Part shown: positions 14,136 through 23,090 of the stretch, one piece after another
Layout of the letters: every line of letters starts with the position of its first letter
Position numbering within the stretch: the first letter of the stretch is position 1
DNA from: Prevotella sp.
Lineage (GTDB): Bacteria; Bacteroidota; Bacteroidia; Bacteroidales; Bacteroidaceae
NCBI GenBank assembly: GCA_017538105.1
Contig: JAFYJN010000102.1
Span: forward strand, 1 to 34,592
Reading direction: 5' to 3'
DNA length: 34,592 bases
Program-made: the position numbers and the translations under genes
The notes under the pieces: model-generated
The model's database searches: none
What the model was told of the DNA's origin: nothing
The model's input: the letters and a program-made list of their open reading frames with translations, nothing else

Positions 14136-15317
14136 TTACAGCTGCCTTGCAATGTCGCTGTCCAAATCCTTTATCTGTGCGGGACCCATCACCACCTCGT
14201 TGTTTCGGCCGATGATGAAACTGCACGGCACACCGGGAGCGGCAGCCAGGTAGGCACCCGAACGGGCACCATCGCTGTCGTGAACGCTGATCCACGGCAG
14301 CGCGGCAGTCTGTGTCTTCCAGAAATGCTCATCCTCGTCGAGCGACACCTGGTAGATTTCCAGTCCACGGTCGTGGTATTTGTTGTACAGTTCGCGCAGC
14401 GACATGATACGCGCTGGTGAGCCGTCGGCTGAGAAGAGGTGGAAGTCGAGCAGCACCACCTTGCCCGCCAGATCGGTCAAGTGACGGATGTTACCTTTGT
14501 TGTCAACAAGGGGCAGGTCTATGAGTGTCGCCTCCGACACCATGCTGGGATCAATCTGCAGGCCATTATCCTGTCCACGCAGGATGGCTTGGGTCTTCAA
14601 CCCTTCCATGGCGATATTGTGCAGGTTCTGCGAGCGCACACTATTGGGGTAGAACTGGTCCCATGAAGTGGCCACGGCCTGGAACGGGCGCACGTCGTCG
14701 CGCCTACTCAGCGGGTCGAATATCTTCAGGAAGGCTTGGTTCACGGCAATGCCCTGGAACAGGGCGAAATAGGCGTAAGCCTTCATCGGCTCCTTATATA
14801 TATAGTTGGTGCTCACCTCCTTGCGGTAGCGTTCCATCATGCGGTAGATACTGTCGGCGGGGGCGTCGCCCGTCAGGTGCGGGTCGGAAGCCACGGCCTG
14901 GGCACGTGCCTGCAGGTCCATCTGGCGCAACGTCAGTTCCTTGATTTTCTTACAGTCGTCGTTACCCTCCACGGCATATCCCGATGCCATGGTGGGGAAG
15001 GAAGCGTTCACGGTGATGGCCTCGGTGGAGTCGACGGCCAGGTTGACAATCTGTCCGCCAATGCGCAGACGGTAGAAACCAGGCGAGCCCTCGGGTGCTT
15101 TGGCCGAGAACGAGAAAGCCCCCTCTGCGTCGAGACGGACGCTATCGATGACTTGAGGACCGTCGAGTGCCATGTCCTCGAAGATGAGCAACGAGTCGGC
15201 GGCTTGAGTGATAACGCCACTGACTTGGAATTTAGGTGTGTTGTCGCATGAAGCGACGAGAAGGGTGGCGGCGGTCATGACCGCGCATCGCACCAAACGT
15301 TGTATGTTTTTTTTCAT
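14136..15317 (-). CDS. TlpA-like thioredoxin-fold lipoprotein lacking the CxxC motif
   Basis: A 393-residue lipoprotein (lipobox VASC at about residue 24 from MKK) with an N-terminal DUF4369-like beta domain, a helical middle and a C-terminal thioredoxin fold. The thioredoxin part is recognisable from KVVLLDFHLFSADGSPAR, the EIYQVSLDEDEHFWK strand-helix and GVPCSFIIG, which carries the cis-proline. Where active relatives have WCxPC this protein has SADGSP, so it cannot act as a dithiol oxidoreductase. It may be a binding or structural relative. The start at MKK is preferred over the MTIMKK frame. It is the first gene of the leftward group ending with DUF3160; a possible -7 element lies at 15386-15393. 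Confidence 0.8.
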   Translation of the reverse strand: MKKNIQRLVRCAVMTAATLLVASCDNTPKFQVSGVITQAADSLLIFEDMALDGPQVIDSVRLDAEGAFSFSAKAPEGSPGFYRLRIGGQIVNLAVDSTEAITVNASFPTMASGYAVEGNDDCKKIKELTLRQMDLQARAQAVASDPHLTGDAPADSIYRMMERYRKEVSTNYIYKEPMKAYAYFALFQGIAVNQAFLKIFDPLSRRDDVRPFQAVATSWDQFYPNSVRSQNLHNIAMEGLKTQAILRGQDNGLQIDPSMVSEATLIDLPLVDNKGNIRHLTDLAGKVVLLDFHLFSADGSPARIMSLRELYNKYHDRGLEIYQVSLDEDEHFWKTQTAALPWISVHDSDGARSGAYLAAAPGVPCSFIIGRNNEVVMGPAQIKDLDSDIARQL

Positions 15318-15651
15318 AATTGTCATTCCTGGAATGTTCGGATTTCTTATTCCTAAATATCTTGCCTTTTCCTCCTTTTCCCATGCAAAAATACAACGTT
15401 TTCACGAAATTTAATGTTTTGCATCGCAAAAAAGTAGAAAGTATAGCCTTTTGGGTATAAAATACGTCAGATTTCCAAACCTTTCGCAACATCTATCGCT
15501 CATATCTCCCACTGTCGCATCCTTTTTGGCAATAGCAATCGTTTGCTTACAACGACCAAAGACTGACACAAAAAAACATACATAATCTCTCTCGTTATTC
15601 ATCAACAAAGAAGCAGGCGTATCGAAGTGATACGCCCGCTGTTTTGTGTTA
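15318..15651. other. Intergenic gap with weak promoter and GH8 terminator
   Basis: AT-rich gap. It holds a leftward TATTTTTG (15386-15393) that could be the -7 element for the TlpA-like gene, but no convincing -33 match. The GH8 terminator hairpin is at its right end. I see no gene in it. Confidence 0.5.
15613..15639 (-). terminator. Hairpin terminator of the GH8 gene
   Basis: GCAGGCGTATC (15613-15623) pairs with GATACGCCCGC (15629-15639) with one mismatch and a 5-base loop. It lies 13 bases beyond the GH8 stop. On the minus strand a T-rich stretch follows. Confidence 0.65.
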
Positions 15652-16998
15652 TTATTCACCAGGGAAGATTACCCGGTAGTGTCCGCTAAGATGCATGAAT
15701 GCAAAGAGACGGAGAAGTCCGTCGTAATATGCGTCGAAATAGCCGTCTTCGAACGGTTCATGACGCGCATTCCATAGGGCGTCGACGAACTCTTTGCTCT
15801 TTTCATGTGAGCACATCACAGAAGCGGCTGCCGAGGTGGCTACCAGACCTATGCTGTGACGCAATTTTCTGAAGCCTCCGGCGGGCAGTATCTCGTCACC
15901 TTCGGGAAGTGTCCCGTCAACCCGGTATTGGTCGACAAAGGTATCGATGCCTTGAGAATAGAGGAAATTCTGTATCTTTTCACCATATTGCTGCTGCCAT
16001 TCGTGGTCGGCACAGCTCCATTCGTAGTCGAGGGCGATGTTCATCGGCACACGCCATGAGTCGTAGCGGAAATTATTGTTTCCCATCCGACGGGGAGCGT
16101 TTTGTTGACCTTGCGGACGTCCTGGGAAACGGGGCATCTGCATCTCGCTGCCATCGTACTGACAGTTGTCGGCATTCAAACCGGTAACGGGATGGGTAGC
16201 TTTATGAAGGAAAGCACGGCTTTTGACAGCGCACTCTTTCCAATAGTCACTGCGCCCATCATCGGCCCACAAGGCCCAAACCTCATAAAATGCGGGAATA
16301 TGATAACTGGGATCGGTAAAACGCTGTCCGAACCCGTCGGGTGTGAAAGTAATTAGTTGGGTCTCCGGGTCTATCAGGAACATCTTCTGTGGACCTGTCT
16401 GTTGGGGACCGAAACCACCGAATCCAGGTCTTGCCTCCGGTGTATATTCTCGGGGCATGATACAGTTGAGGATGTGCTGTGCTTCGGCTTTGTAGTTAAT
16501 ACCCGTGTCGTTGCCCCAGCGGTTGGAGGCGAAAAGGAGGGCGGTGATATAATACAATTCTCCGTCGGAGGCAGCTCCGTCGGCATTACGGGTGCCGTCG
16601 GTCTTGCAGCTCCATGCGAAATATCCTTCACGGGAACCTGACTGATGTTGCATATATTTCTTGCTCCACCGCCACAGACGGTCGAAAATGTCTTTCTCGC
16701 CAAACTGTACGGCTATCATCATACCATACGACATGCCTTCAGTACGGGCATCGTGGTTTTTGATGTCTGAAATATAGCCTAAGGTGTCGCCCACCTCGAA
16801 ATATACTTTGTTGGGACCGCGGAAAACATCGTTGAACACCTCTTGGAGTTTGGCTTCCACATCTGTCGGCTGATAACCCATTTCCACAAATAGGTTACGG
16901 TATTGGCGGGTCTCGAAACCTCCTTTCGTCCAGGGCGTATAAGAACGGGCTGATGCAGAGGCAACAGCCAGAATAAGAAAGATAAGAACTTTTTTCAT
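15652..16998 (-). CDS. GH8 glycosidase, probable reducing-end xylose-releasing exo-oligoxylanase
   Basis: A 448-residue protein with signal peptide MKKVLIFLILAVASASA. It has the GH8 general acid Glu87 in ARTEGMSYGMM and Asp145 in GAASDGELYY. Their 58-residue spacing equals that of Glu70 and Asp128 which I recall for the Bacillus halodurans exo-oligoxylanase. Such enzymes remove xylose from the reducing end of xylo-oligosaccharides, complementing GH10 and GH43; endo-acting GH8 enzymes are the alternative. It is outside the main operon and transcribed on its own, divergent from a PepSY-like gene. The gap between the two contains palindromes that may be shared operators. Start chosen at MKK (second ATG) because it gives the best signal peptide. 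Confidence 0.85.
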   Translation of the reverse strand: MKKVLIFLILAVASASARSYTPWTKGGFETRQYRNLFVEMGYQPTDVEAKLQEVFNDVFRGPNKVYFEVGDTLGYISDIKNHDARTEGMSYGMMIAVQFGEKDIFDRLWRWSKKYMQHQSGSREGYFAWSCKTDGTRNADGAASDGELYYITALLFASNRWGNDTGINYKAEAQHILNCIMPREYTPEARPGFGGFGPQQTGPQKMFLIDPETQLITFTPDGFGQRFTDPSYHIPAFYEVWALWADDGRSDYWKECAVKSRAFLHKATHPVTGLNADNCQYDGSEMQMPRFPGRPQGQQNAPRRMGNNNFRYDSWRVPMNIALDYEWSCADHEWQQQYGEKIQNFLYSQGIDTFVDQYRVDGTLPEGDEILPAGGFRKLRHSIGLVATSAAASVMCSHEKSKEFVDALWNARHEPFEDGYFDAYYDGLLRLFAFMHLSGHYRVIFPGE

Positions 16999-17397
16999 AT
17001 TAAACACATAGTAGGGTTAAAACATACACTTACGGTATGTAATGGTTGCAAGATTCATTTTTTCTATGACGCTTGAGAAGGGATAAAGTTTAATCCCTTC
17101 CTTCTTTCTTGTCATGAGAAATACACGTGTACCTTGCTATCTTCTTTAATAAGTTCGTTAAAATTCATATTTTTCGTTCCTAAACACGTGTTTTGCGACA
17201 CTTTTATTACACTTTCTTCGGATTGTCGCACATTGCCATGCTTGTCGCAGGGATTTCGACAAAAAAAGAAGTATTTTCATTGCCACCATGAAAAACGAGG
17301 CTACTTTTGCATCACCAAAACGGAAAAATAATCCTTTTGGAAAAAATAAAGAAGAAGTAAAAGATAATAAAACGCAAACAACAAATAATTAACAGTT
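16999..17397. other. Divergent regulatory region between GH8 and PepSY-like genes
   Basis: About 400 bases without a gene. It contains a perfect 8-bp hairpin (GAAGGGAT 17077-17084 / ATCCCTTC 17093-17100), two ACACGTGT palindromes (17122-17131 and 17182-17193), three copies of TGTCGCA (one inverted, 17194-17200; two direct, ending 17230 and 17249), and the PepSY promoter at 17280-17309. Confidence 0.6.
17280..17309 (+). promoter_or_regulatory. Promoter of the PepSY-like gene
   Basis: TTG (17280-17282), 19 bases, then TACTTTTG (17302-17309), a good Bacteroidota promoter match. The predicted leader is about 80 bases. Confidence 0.6.
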
Positions 17398-17832
17398 ATG
17401 AAAACGGTGAAAACAATTATTGCAGTTATTGCATGTCTTATGGCATTCATGTTGAAAGGCCATGCAGCCACGGAAAAATTACCCATCAATAGTCTCCCCG
17501 TCAATGCCATGTCTTTCGTTCAGCAGAACTTCCCTAACAGGCAAATTGCTTCTATAGAAAAAGAAATGATGGGCGACAGCTTTGAGGTGAGCTTGAATGA
17601 TGGAACCCTGATCGACTTCGACAACAACGGCAACTGGGACGCTATTGACTGCCACAGCGATGCAGTACCCGCCAACGTGGTGCCCGCAGCCATTATGCAG
17701 ATTATTAACGACAATTTCCCTGGCACATTGGTGGTGGAGATAGACAAAGAAGATTATGGTTATGAAGTGGAACTGCCCTGCGGTGTCTTCCTGCACTTCA
17801 ACCACAATAATCAGCTCCTGGGTTTCGATTAA
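17398..17832 (+). CDS. PepSY-like periplasmic protein, 144 aa
   Basis: Signal peptide MKTVKTIIAVIACLMAFMLKGHA is followed by two related halves. Each has a helix (SFVQQNFPNRQIASIEKE; QIINDNFPGTLVVEIDKE) and strands ending in a DGT.IDFDNNGNWDAID or GVFLHFNHNNQLLGFD turn. This is the PepSY-like (DUF2874-type) pattern common in Bacteroidota periplasmic proteins. These are thought to be small ligand- or metal-binding or inhibitory proteins; the role is not established. It is a single-gene transcript with its own promoter and a strong terminator. Confidence 0.8.
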   Translation: MKTVKTIIAVIACLMAFMLKGHAATEKLPINSLPVNAMSFVQQNFPNRQIASIEKEMMGDSFEVSLNDGTLIDFDNNGNWDAIDCHSDAVPANVVPAAIMQIINDNFPGTLVVEIDKEDYGYEVELPCGVFLHFNHNNQLLGFD

Positions 17833-17869
17833 CCAACACATGCAACATAACTAATTCTAAATCAACTTT

Positions 17870-17896
17870 GGGCAGGCTGTGGCCTGCCCTTTTTTT
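17870..17896 (+). terminator. Rho-independent terminator
   Basis: GGGCAGGC (17870-17877), loop TGTG, GCCTGCCC (17882-17889), then seven T. A textbook terminator 38 bases after the PepSY-like gene. Confidence 0.92.
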
Positions 17897-18012
17897 GTTC
17901 ATTTCAGACTTCTTTTCCTGATTCCTTATGAAAGAAAAAAGCCTAGACCACTCTATCAGAAAGGAACGGAACGTCTTAAAAACAGCCAAAAAGGAAAATA
18001 ATCAACCATTTA

Positions 18013-18044
18013 TTCGTCGGTTCCACTTTAAATGACTAACTTTG
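18013..18044 (+). promoter_or_regulatory. Probable pnp promoter
   Basis: TAACTTTG (18037-18044) is a full -7 match. The element 20 bases upstream is TTCG, a weak -33. The transcript would begin near 18051. Confidence 0.55.
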
Positions 18045-18058
18045 CACAAATTTTTGGA

Positions 18059-18081
18059 AGAAAGGCGAAAGGCGTCTTTCT
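18059..18081 (+). promoter_or_regulatory. Hairpin at the 5' end of the pnp leader
   Basis: AGAAAGGCG pairs with CGTCTTTCT across the loop AAAGG: nine base pairs including one G-T. It would sit at the start of the predicted leader of pnp. E. coli pnp is autoregulated through an RNase III-cut leader hairpin; whether this one works that way is inference. Confidence 0.4.
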
Positions 18082-18124
18082 GAAGATGTTAGTTAAAACA
18101 ATAAGTATTTTTTATTTTTTTTAG

Positions 18125-20470
18125 ATGAACGTTATTACGAAAACAGTTTCACTGCCTGATGGAAGAACCATCAGCATTGAAACCGGCAAAGTGGCAAAGC
18201 AGACCGACGGCTCCGTTGTGCTCCGTATGGGCAACACCGTGCTTCTGGCCACTGTTTGTGCCGCGAAAGATGCAGTCCCCGGAACAGATTTCATGCCTTT
18301 GCAGGTGGATTACAGAGAACAGTACGCCGCTGCCGGACGGTTCCCGGGCGGATTCACCAAGCGCGAAGGAAAGCCCAGCGACAACGAGATTCTCACATCT
18401 CGCCTCGTCGACCGTGTGCTTCGTCCGCTCTTCCCCTCTAACTACCATGCCGAGGTATTTGTCAATGTGATGCTGCTCTCCGCCGACGGTGTCGACCAGC
18501 CTGACGCTTTGGCCGGCTTCGCCGCCTCCGCGGCATTGGCATGTTCCGACATCCCCTTCGAGTGCCCCATCTCCGAGGTACGCGTGGCACGCGTCAATGG
18601 CGAGTATGTGGTCGACCCGACCTTCGAGCAGATGAAAGAAGCCGACATCGACGTGATGGTGGGCGCTTCTGCCGATAACATCATGATGGTGGAAGGCGAG
18701 ATGAAAGAAGTGTCCGAACAAGACCTGCTCGGAGCCTTGAAGGTGGCCATGGACGCCATCAAACCCATGTGCGAACTCCAAACAGAACTGTCGAAGGAAC
18801 TCGGCAAGGATGTGAAGCGCGAATACGACCATGAGGTGAACGACGAGGAGTTGCGCGAACAGATGAACAAAGAGCTCTACCAGCCCGCCTACGACGTGAC
18901 GAAGCAGGCTCTGGAGAAGCATGAGCGCGCCGACGCTTTCGACAAGATCCTGGCCGATTTCAAGGAAGCGTATGCCGCCGCCCATGCCGACCTCGACGAA
19001 GATGGGCTGCAAGAGAAATACGATATGATGGACCGCTACTACCACGATGTGATGCGTGACGCCATGCGCCGCTGCATCCTCGACGAGGGCATCCGTCTCG
19101 ATGGCCGCAAGACCAACGAGATTCGTCCCATCTGGTGCGAGGTGAGCCCGCTGCCCATGCCTCACGGAAGCAGCATCTTCACCCGTGGCGAGACACAGTC
19201 GCTGACCACCGTCACCCTCGGCACCAAACTCGACGAGAAACTCATCGACGATGTGCTGGAGCGTTCTTACCAACGTTTCCTGCTCCACTATAACTTCCCG
19301 CCGTTCTGCACGGGCGAGGCCAAGGCACAGCGCAGCGTAGGTCGCCGCGAGATAGGCCACGGTCACCTGGCATGGCGCGGACTGAAGGGCCAGATTCCCG
19401 AAGACTTCCCCTACACCGTGCGTGTGGTGAGCCAGATTCTCGAGTCCAACGGCTCGTCGTCGATGGCCACCGTATGTGCCGGAACATTGGCACTCATGGA
19501 TGCCGGTGTGCCCCTGAAGAAACCCGTCAGTGGCATCGCCATGGGTCTGATCAAAAATCCTGGAGAAGACAAATATGCCGTACTCTCCGACATCCTCGGC
19601 GACGAGGACCACTTGGGCGACATGGACTTCAAGACCACGGGCACCAAGGACGGCCTCACAGCCACCCAGATGGATATCAAGTGCGACGGTCTGTCGTTCG
19701 ACATCCTCGAGAAAGCCCTCATGCAAGCCAAGGAAGGCCGTGAGCATATCCTCGGCTGCATCACCGACACCATCGCCGAGCCGCGTGCCGACCTCAAGCC
19801 GCATGTGCCTCGCATCGTGGCCTTCGAGATTCCGAAGGAGTTCATCGGTGCCGTCATTGGCCCAGGCGGAAAGATTATCCAGCAGATGCAGGAAGATACC
19901 GGCGCTACTATCACCATCGACGAAGAAGATGGCGTGGGCAAGGTACAGGTGAGCGCTCCCGACAAGGAGAGCATTGAGGCTGCCATGGCGAAGATCAAGG
20001 CCATCGTCGCCGTTCCCGAGGTGGGCGAGATCTACGAGGGTACCGTGCGCAGCATCATGCCTTACGGCTGTTTCGTCGAGATCCTGCCCGGCAAAGATGG
20101 TCTGCTCCATATCTCGGAGATTGACTGGAAACGCCTGGAGACCGTGGAGTCGGCTGGCATCAAGGAAGGCGACAAGATCACCGTCAAACTGCTCGAGATT
20201 GACCCGAAGACGGGCAAATACAAGCTCTCGCACCGTGTGCTCATCCCGAAACCCGAGGGCTATCAGGAACGTGAGCGTCGTCCGCGTCCCGAACGTGGCG
20301 AGCGTCGTCCACGTCCTGAGCGTGGTGGCAACGAGCGTGGCGAGCGCCGTGGCAACGAGCGTCGTGGTGGTGGCAACAACAGTCACCGCAACGACTATCA
20401 CGACCCACTGGCAGAGCATGAGCCGAAAGATTTCAACGACTCGCTCGACCACAACACCGACATCGACTGA
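18125..20470 (+). CDS. pnp: Polyribonucleotide nucleotidyltransferase (PNPase)
   Basis: A 781-residue 3'-5' phosphorolytic exoribonuclease and RNA-tailing enzyme. First RNase PH domain (1 to about 145) with [18 protein letters not shown]; helical linker (about 240-320); second RNase PH domain (about 330-550) with the metal-binding [15 protein letters not shown] beginning at Asp489; KH domain with IGPGGK (about 577-582); S1 domain with [31 protein letters not shown]-terminal tail of about 60 residues is rich in Arg, Gly and Glu ([11 protein letters not shown]...), then acidic. Length is larger than E. coli PNPase (711) because of the tail. It is flanked by its own promoter and terminator, a housekeeping gene between two carbohydrate regions. 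Confidence 0.97.
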   Translation: MNVITKTVSLPDGRTISIETGKVAKQTDGSVVLRMGNTVLLATVCAAKDAVPGTDFMPLQVDYREQYAAAGRFPGGFTKREGKPSDNEILTSRLVDRVLRPLFPSNYHAEVFVNVMLLSADGVDQPDALAGFAASAALACSDIPFECPISEVRVARVNGEYVVDPTFEQMKEADIDVMVGASADNIMMVEGEMKEVSEQDLLGALKVAMDAIKPMCELQTELSKELGKDVKREYDHEVNDEELREQMNKELYQPAYDVTKQALEKHERADAFDKILADFKEAYAAAHADLDEDGLQEKYDMMDRYYHDVMRDAMRRCILDEGIRLDGRKTNEIRPIWCEVSPLPMPHGSSIFTRGETQSLTTVTLGTKLDEKLIDDVLERSYQRFLLHYNFPPFCTGEAKAQRSVGRREIGHGHLAWRGLKGQIPEDFPYTVRVVSQILESNGSSSMATVCAGTLALMDAGVPLKKPVSGIAMGLIKNPGEDKYAVLSDILGDEDHLGDMDFKTTGTKDGLTATQMDIKCDGLSFDILEKALMQAKEGREHILGCITDTIAEPRADLKPHVPRIVAFEIPKEFIGAVIGPGGKIIQQMQEDTGATITIDEEDGVGKVQVSAPDKESIEAAMAKIKAIVAVPEVGEIYEGTVRSIMPYGCFVEILPGKDGLLHISEIDWKRLETVESAGIKEGDKITVKLLEIDPKTGKYKLSHRVLIPKPEGYQERERRPRPERGERRPRPERGGNERGERRGNERRGGGNNSHRNDYHDPLAEHEPKDFNDSLDHNTDID
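20276..20376 (+). repeat. Direct repeats encoding the RGG-like tail of PNPase
   Basis: Repeated CGTCGTCC(G/A)CGTCC and (G)AGCGTGGCGAGCGYCGT units encode RRPRPERGE and NERGERRG. The number of units may vary between strains by slippage. Confidence 0.65.
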
Positions 20471-20511
20471 TTATCGTTCTTCCACTCATCTGAGTGAGAA
20501 CCCTTCACCAT

Positions 20512-20551
20512 ACTCCCCAAATCGCTTTTATCGCGGTTTGGGGAGTTTTTT
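20512..20551 (+). terminator. Rho-independent terminator of pnp
   Basis: ACTCCCCAAATCGC (20512-20525) pairs with GCGGTTTGGGGAGT (20532-20545), 14 bp with one G-T, followed by six T. Ends the pnp transcript. Confidence 0.9.
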
Positions 20552-20650
20552 CATCTTATCACTATTGTTGGGTGCTATTTAGTTGTTATAATTGTTATAA
20601 ATAGTAATGATTTTTTCCTGACAATCATTTCTTGTTTTCGTTTTTTTTAG

Positions 20651-20658
20651 TATCTTTG
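20651..20658 (+). promoter_or_regulatory. -7 element of the GH3/esterase operon
   Basis: TATCTTTG is a perfect Bacteroidota -7 element, 57 bases before the first GH3 start. The -33 is weak; a TTG at 20632 is closer than usual. Confidence 0.5.
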
Positions 20659-20714
20659 CACATATTCATCTACTACTAATGACCTAAATACTTCCGTTGA
20701 ACAAAATAATGTAT

Positions 20715-23072
20715 ATGAAAAAGTCTATGTTTATCGCCCTCGGCATGGCTGCCCTCATGGTGGGTTGTAATTCTGCCGACAAAGTGACTAATACTATTGA
20801 CCAAGAAGAGGTGATGGCCAAGATGTCGCTCGAGGACAAGGCCCACTTCGTGATTGGTGTGGGTATGGCCGGATTCTCTGGCGACGACGCTGTGATTGGC
20901 GCCACGAAGAGTCTCGTTCCTGGTGCCGCCGGCACCACCTATCCCCTCGACTCGTTGGGCATCCCCGCCATAGTGCTGGCCGATGGTCCTGCCGGACTGC
21001 GCATTGACGCCAAGCGCGAAGGTGACCCCGCCACTTACTATTGCACCCACTTCCCCATCGGTACACTGCTGGCATCTACGTGGAACACCCAGCTCGTGGA
21101 GGAGGTTGGCCAAGCCATTGGTGAGGAGGTCAAGGAGTATGGTGCCGACGTGCTGCTGGCACCCGCTCTCAACATCATGCGCAACCCGCTCTGTGGGCGT
21201 AACTTCGAGTACTACTCCGAAGACCCTGTCGTGGCAGGCAAGACGGCCGCCGCCTATATCACTGGCGTGCAGAAGAACGACGTGGGCACGAGCATCAAGC
21301 ACTTCGCCGCCAACAACCAAGAGACGAACCGCATGAACACTGACGCACATATCTCGCAGCGTGCCTTGCGCGAAATCTACCTGAAGGGGTTCGAGATTGC
21401 CATCAAGGAGAGTAAGCCCTGGACGGTGATGACCTCCTACAACTACATCAATGGTGTCTATACTTCCGAGAGCAAGGACCTCGTCACCACCATCCTGCGC
21501 GACGAGTGGGGCTACGAGGGCACGGTCATGACCGACTGGTTCGGAGGCAAGGACGGTGCCCTGCAGATGTGGGCTGGCAACGACATGCTGCAGCCTGGCA
21601 AAGCCGAGCAGTTCGACAGTATCGTGGCGGGCGTGAAGAGTGGCAAACTCGCCGAGGCCGACCTCGACCGCAATGTTCAGCGCGTGTTGAAGCTCGTGGA
21701 GCGCAGTCCACGATACCAAGGTTACCGCTATTCCAACAAGCCCGACCTAAAGGCGCATGCCGCCGTCACCCGCCAGTCGGCTGCTGAAGGAATGGTATTG
21801 ATGAAGAACGACGAGGCTCTGCCCTTGAAGGAGAGCGTCAAGAATGTTGCCCTTTATGGCTGCACGTCCTACGACTTCATCGCTGGCGGCACGGGTTCCG
21901 GAAACGTGAACCACGCCTATGTCGTCTCGCTGCTCGATGGCCTGAAGAATGGCGGCTACACGGTAAGCGACGACCTGAGGACTGCCTACGAGAAATATAA
22001 TGCCGAGGCCAAGGAAGCCCAGAAGAAGGCCCTCGATGAGTTGGCAAAGAAAGACGAGCAAGCCGCCAAGCTCGCCAGCTTCATGCCAGGCACACTGCCT
22101 GCCGAGAAGCAGTTCACCACGGAGGAGCTGACCGCCCAGGCCAACGTGGCCGACGTGGCTATCATCACCATCGGACGTATCTCTGGCGAGTTCCTCGACC
22201 GCAAGGTGGCCGACTTCAATCTGAACGATTCCGAACGGAAACTGATCCAACAGGTGTGCGAGGTGTACCACAAGGCCGGCAAGAAGGTGGTGGTGCTGCT
22301 GAATATCGGCGGTGTCATCGAGACCGCTTCATGGAAGGAGTTGCCCGACGCTATCCTCTGCGCCTGGCAGGCTGGCCAGGAAGGTGGCAACAGCGTTGTC
22401 GACGTGCTCAGCGGCAAGCAGTCACCTTCGGGCAAGTTCACCATGACATGGCCCGTCAAGTTCAATGACGCCTACTCGTCGAGGAACTTCCCCATCGACG
22501 AAGACCCCCGCATCGACATGCTGAATCAGGGCCAGAAGGGCAATGTAAAAAATGTTGACTATACCGACTATGAGGAGGACATCTACGTGGGCTATCGTTA
22601 CTTCGACTCGTTCGACATCCCCGTCAGCTATCCCTTCGGCTTCGGCCTTAGTTATACCACCTTCGAATACAGCGATGCCAAAATTGCCCAAAAAGGCGAT
22701 GCTTACGAAGTGAATGTCACCGTTAAGAACACGGGCAAATACGAAGGCAAGGAGGTGGTTGAGGTCTACATCTCCGCCCCCGACAACAAGGCCGCCAACA
22801 AGCCCGTCAAGGAGCTGAAAGCCTTTGCCAAGACCAAACTGCTGAAACCTGGTGAGAGCGAGACACTCACCCTCACCGTGAAGGCGGAAGACCTCGCTTC
22901 GTTCGACGAGGCCGCCTCGGCATGGGTAGTGGCCGAGGGCGAATACCAGTTCCTCGTTGGAGCGTCATCCCAAGACATCAAGGCCACCCTCACCGCCCAC
23001 GCCAAAGCCAACCAGACCAAGGCGCACGATGTGTTGAAACCTCAGACTAAGATGAACCTCCTGAAGCGATAA
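20715..23072 (+). CDS. GH3 beta-glycosidase, lipoprotein
   Basis: A 785-residue GH3 enzyme with the (alpha/beta)8 barrel, alpha/beta sandwich and C-terminal fibronectin-III-like domain. KHFAANNQETNR carries the conserved substrate-binding KH and NR residues, and the nucleophile is Asp274 in VMTDWFGG. The end has PFGFGLSYTTFEYS leading into the FnIII domain. MKKSMFIALGMAALMVGC is a lipoprotein signal, so it is anchored in the periplasm or outer membrane. Alternative start codons lie 6 bases and 18 bases upstream. GH3 members of this form split beta-glucosides or beta-xylosides; with the GH8, GH10 and esterase neighbours a beta-xylosidase role is possible but not proved. It is the first gene of a four-gene run. 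Confidence 0.92.
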   Translation: MKKSMFIALGMAALMVGCNSADKVTNTIDQEEVMAKMSLEDKAHFVIGVGMAGFSGDDAVIGATKSLVPGAAGTTYPLDSLGIPAIVLADGPAGLRIDAKREGDPATYYCTHFPIGTLLASTWNTQLVEEVGQAIGEEVKEYGADVLLAPALNIMRNPLCGRNFEYYSEDPVVAGKTAAAYITGVQKNDVGTSIKHFAANNQETNRMNTDAHISQRALREIYLKGFEIAIKESKPWTVMTSYNYINGVYTSESKDLVTTILRDEWGYEGTVMTDWFGGKDGALQMWAGNDMLQPGKAEQFDSIVAGVKSGKLAEADLDRNVQRVLKLVERSPRYQGYRYSNKPDLKAHAAVTRQSAAEGMVLMKNDEALPLKESVKNVALYGCTSYDFIAGGTGSGNVNHAYVVSLLDGLKNGGYTVSDDLRTAYEKYNAEAKEAQKKALDELAKKDEQAAKLASFMPGTLPAEKQFTTEELTAQANVADVAIITIGRISGEFLDRKVADFNLNDSERKLIQQVCEVYHKAGKKVVVLLNIGGVIETASWKELPDAILCAWQAGQEGGNSVVDVLSGKQSPSGKFTMTWPVKFNDAYSSRNFPIDEDPRIDMLNQGQKGNVKNVDYTDYEEDIYVGYRYFDSFDIPVSYPFGFGLSYTTFEYSDAKIAQKGDAYEVNVTVKNTGKYEGKEVVEVYISAPDNKAANKPVKELKAFAKTKLLKPGESETLTLTVKAEDLASFDEAASAWVVAEGEYQFLVGASSQDIKATLTAHAKANQTKAHDVLKPQTKMNLLKR

Positions 23073-23090
23073 TACCAAAAACAAAACGAC

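Noticed and set aside
18149-20452. A 767-codon open frame exactly antisense to pnp
   Set aside because: The pnp reading is certain from domains and motifs. The antisense frame is open because of codon bias, and its translation (His/Val/Leu-rich) shows no family.
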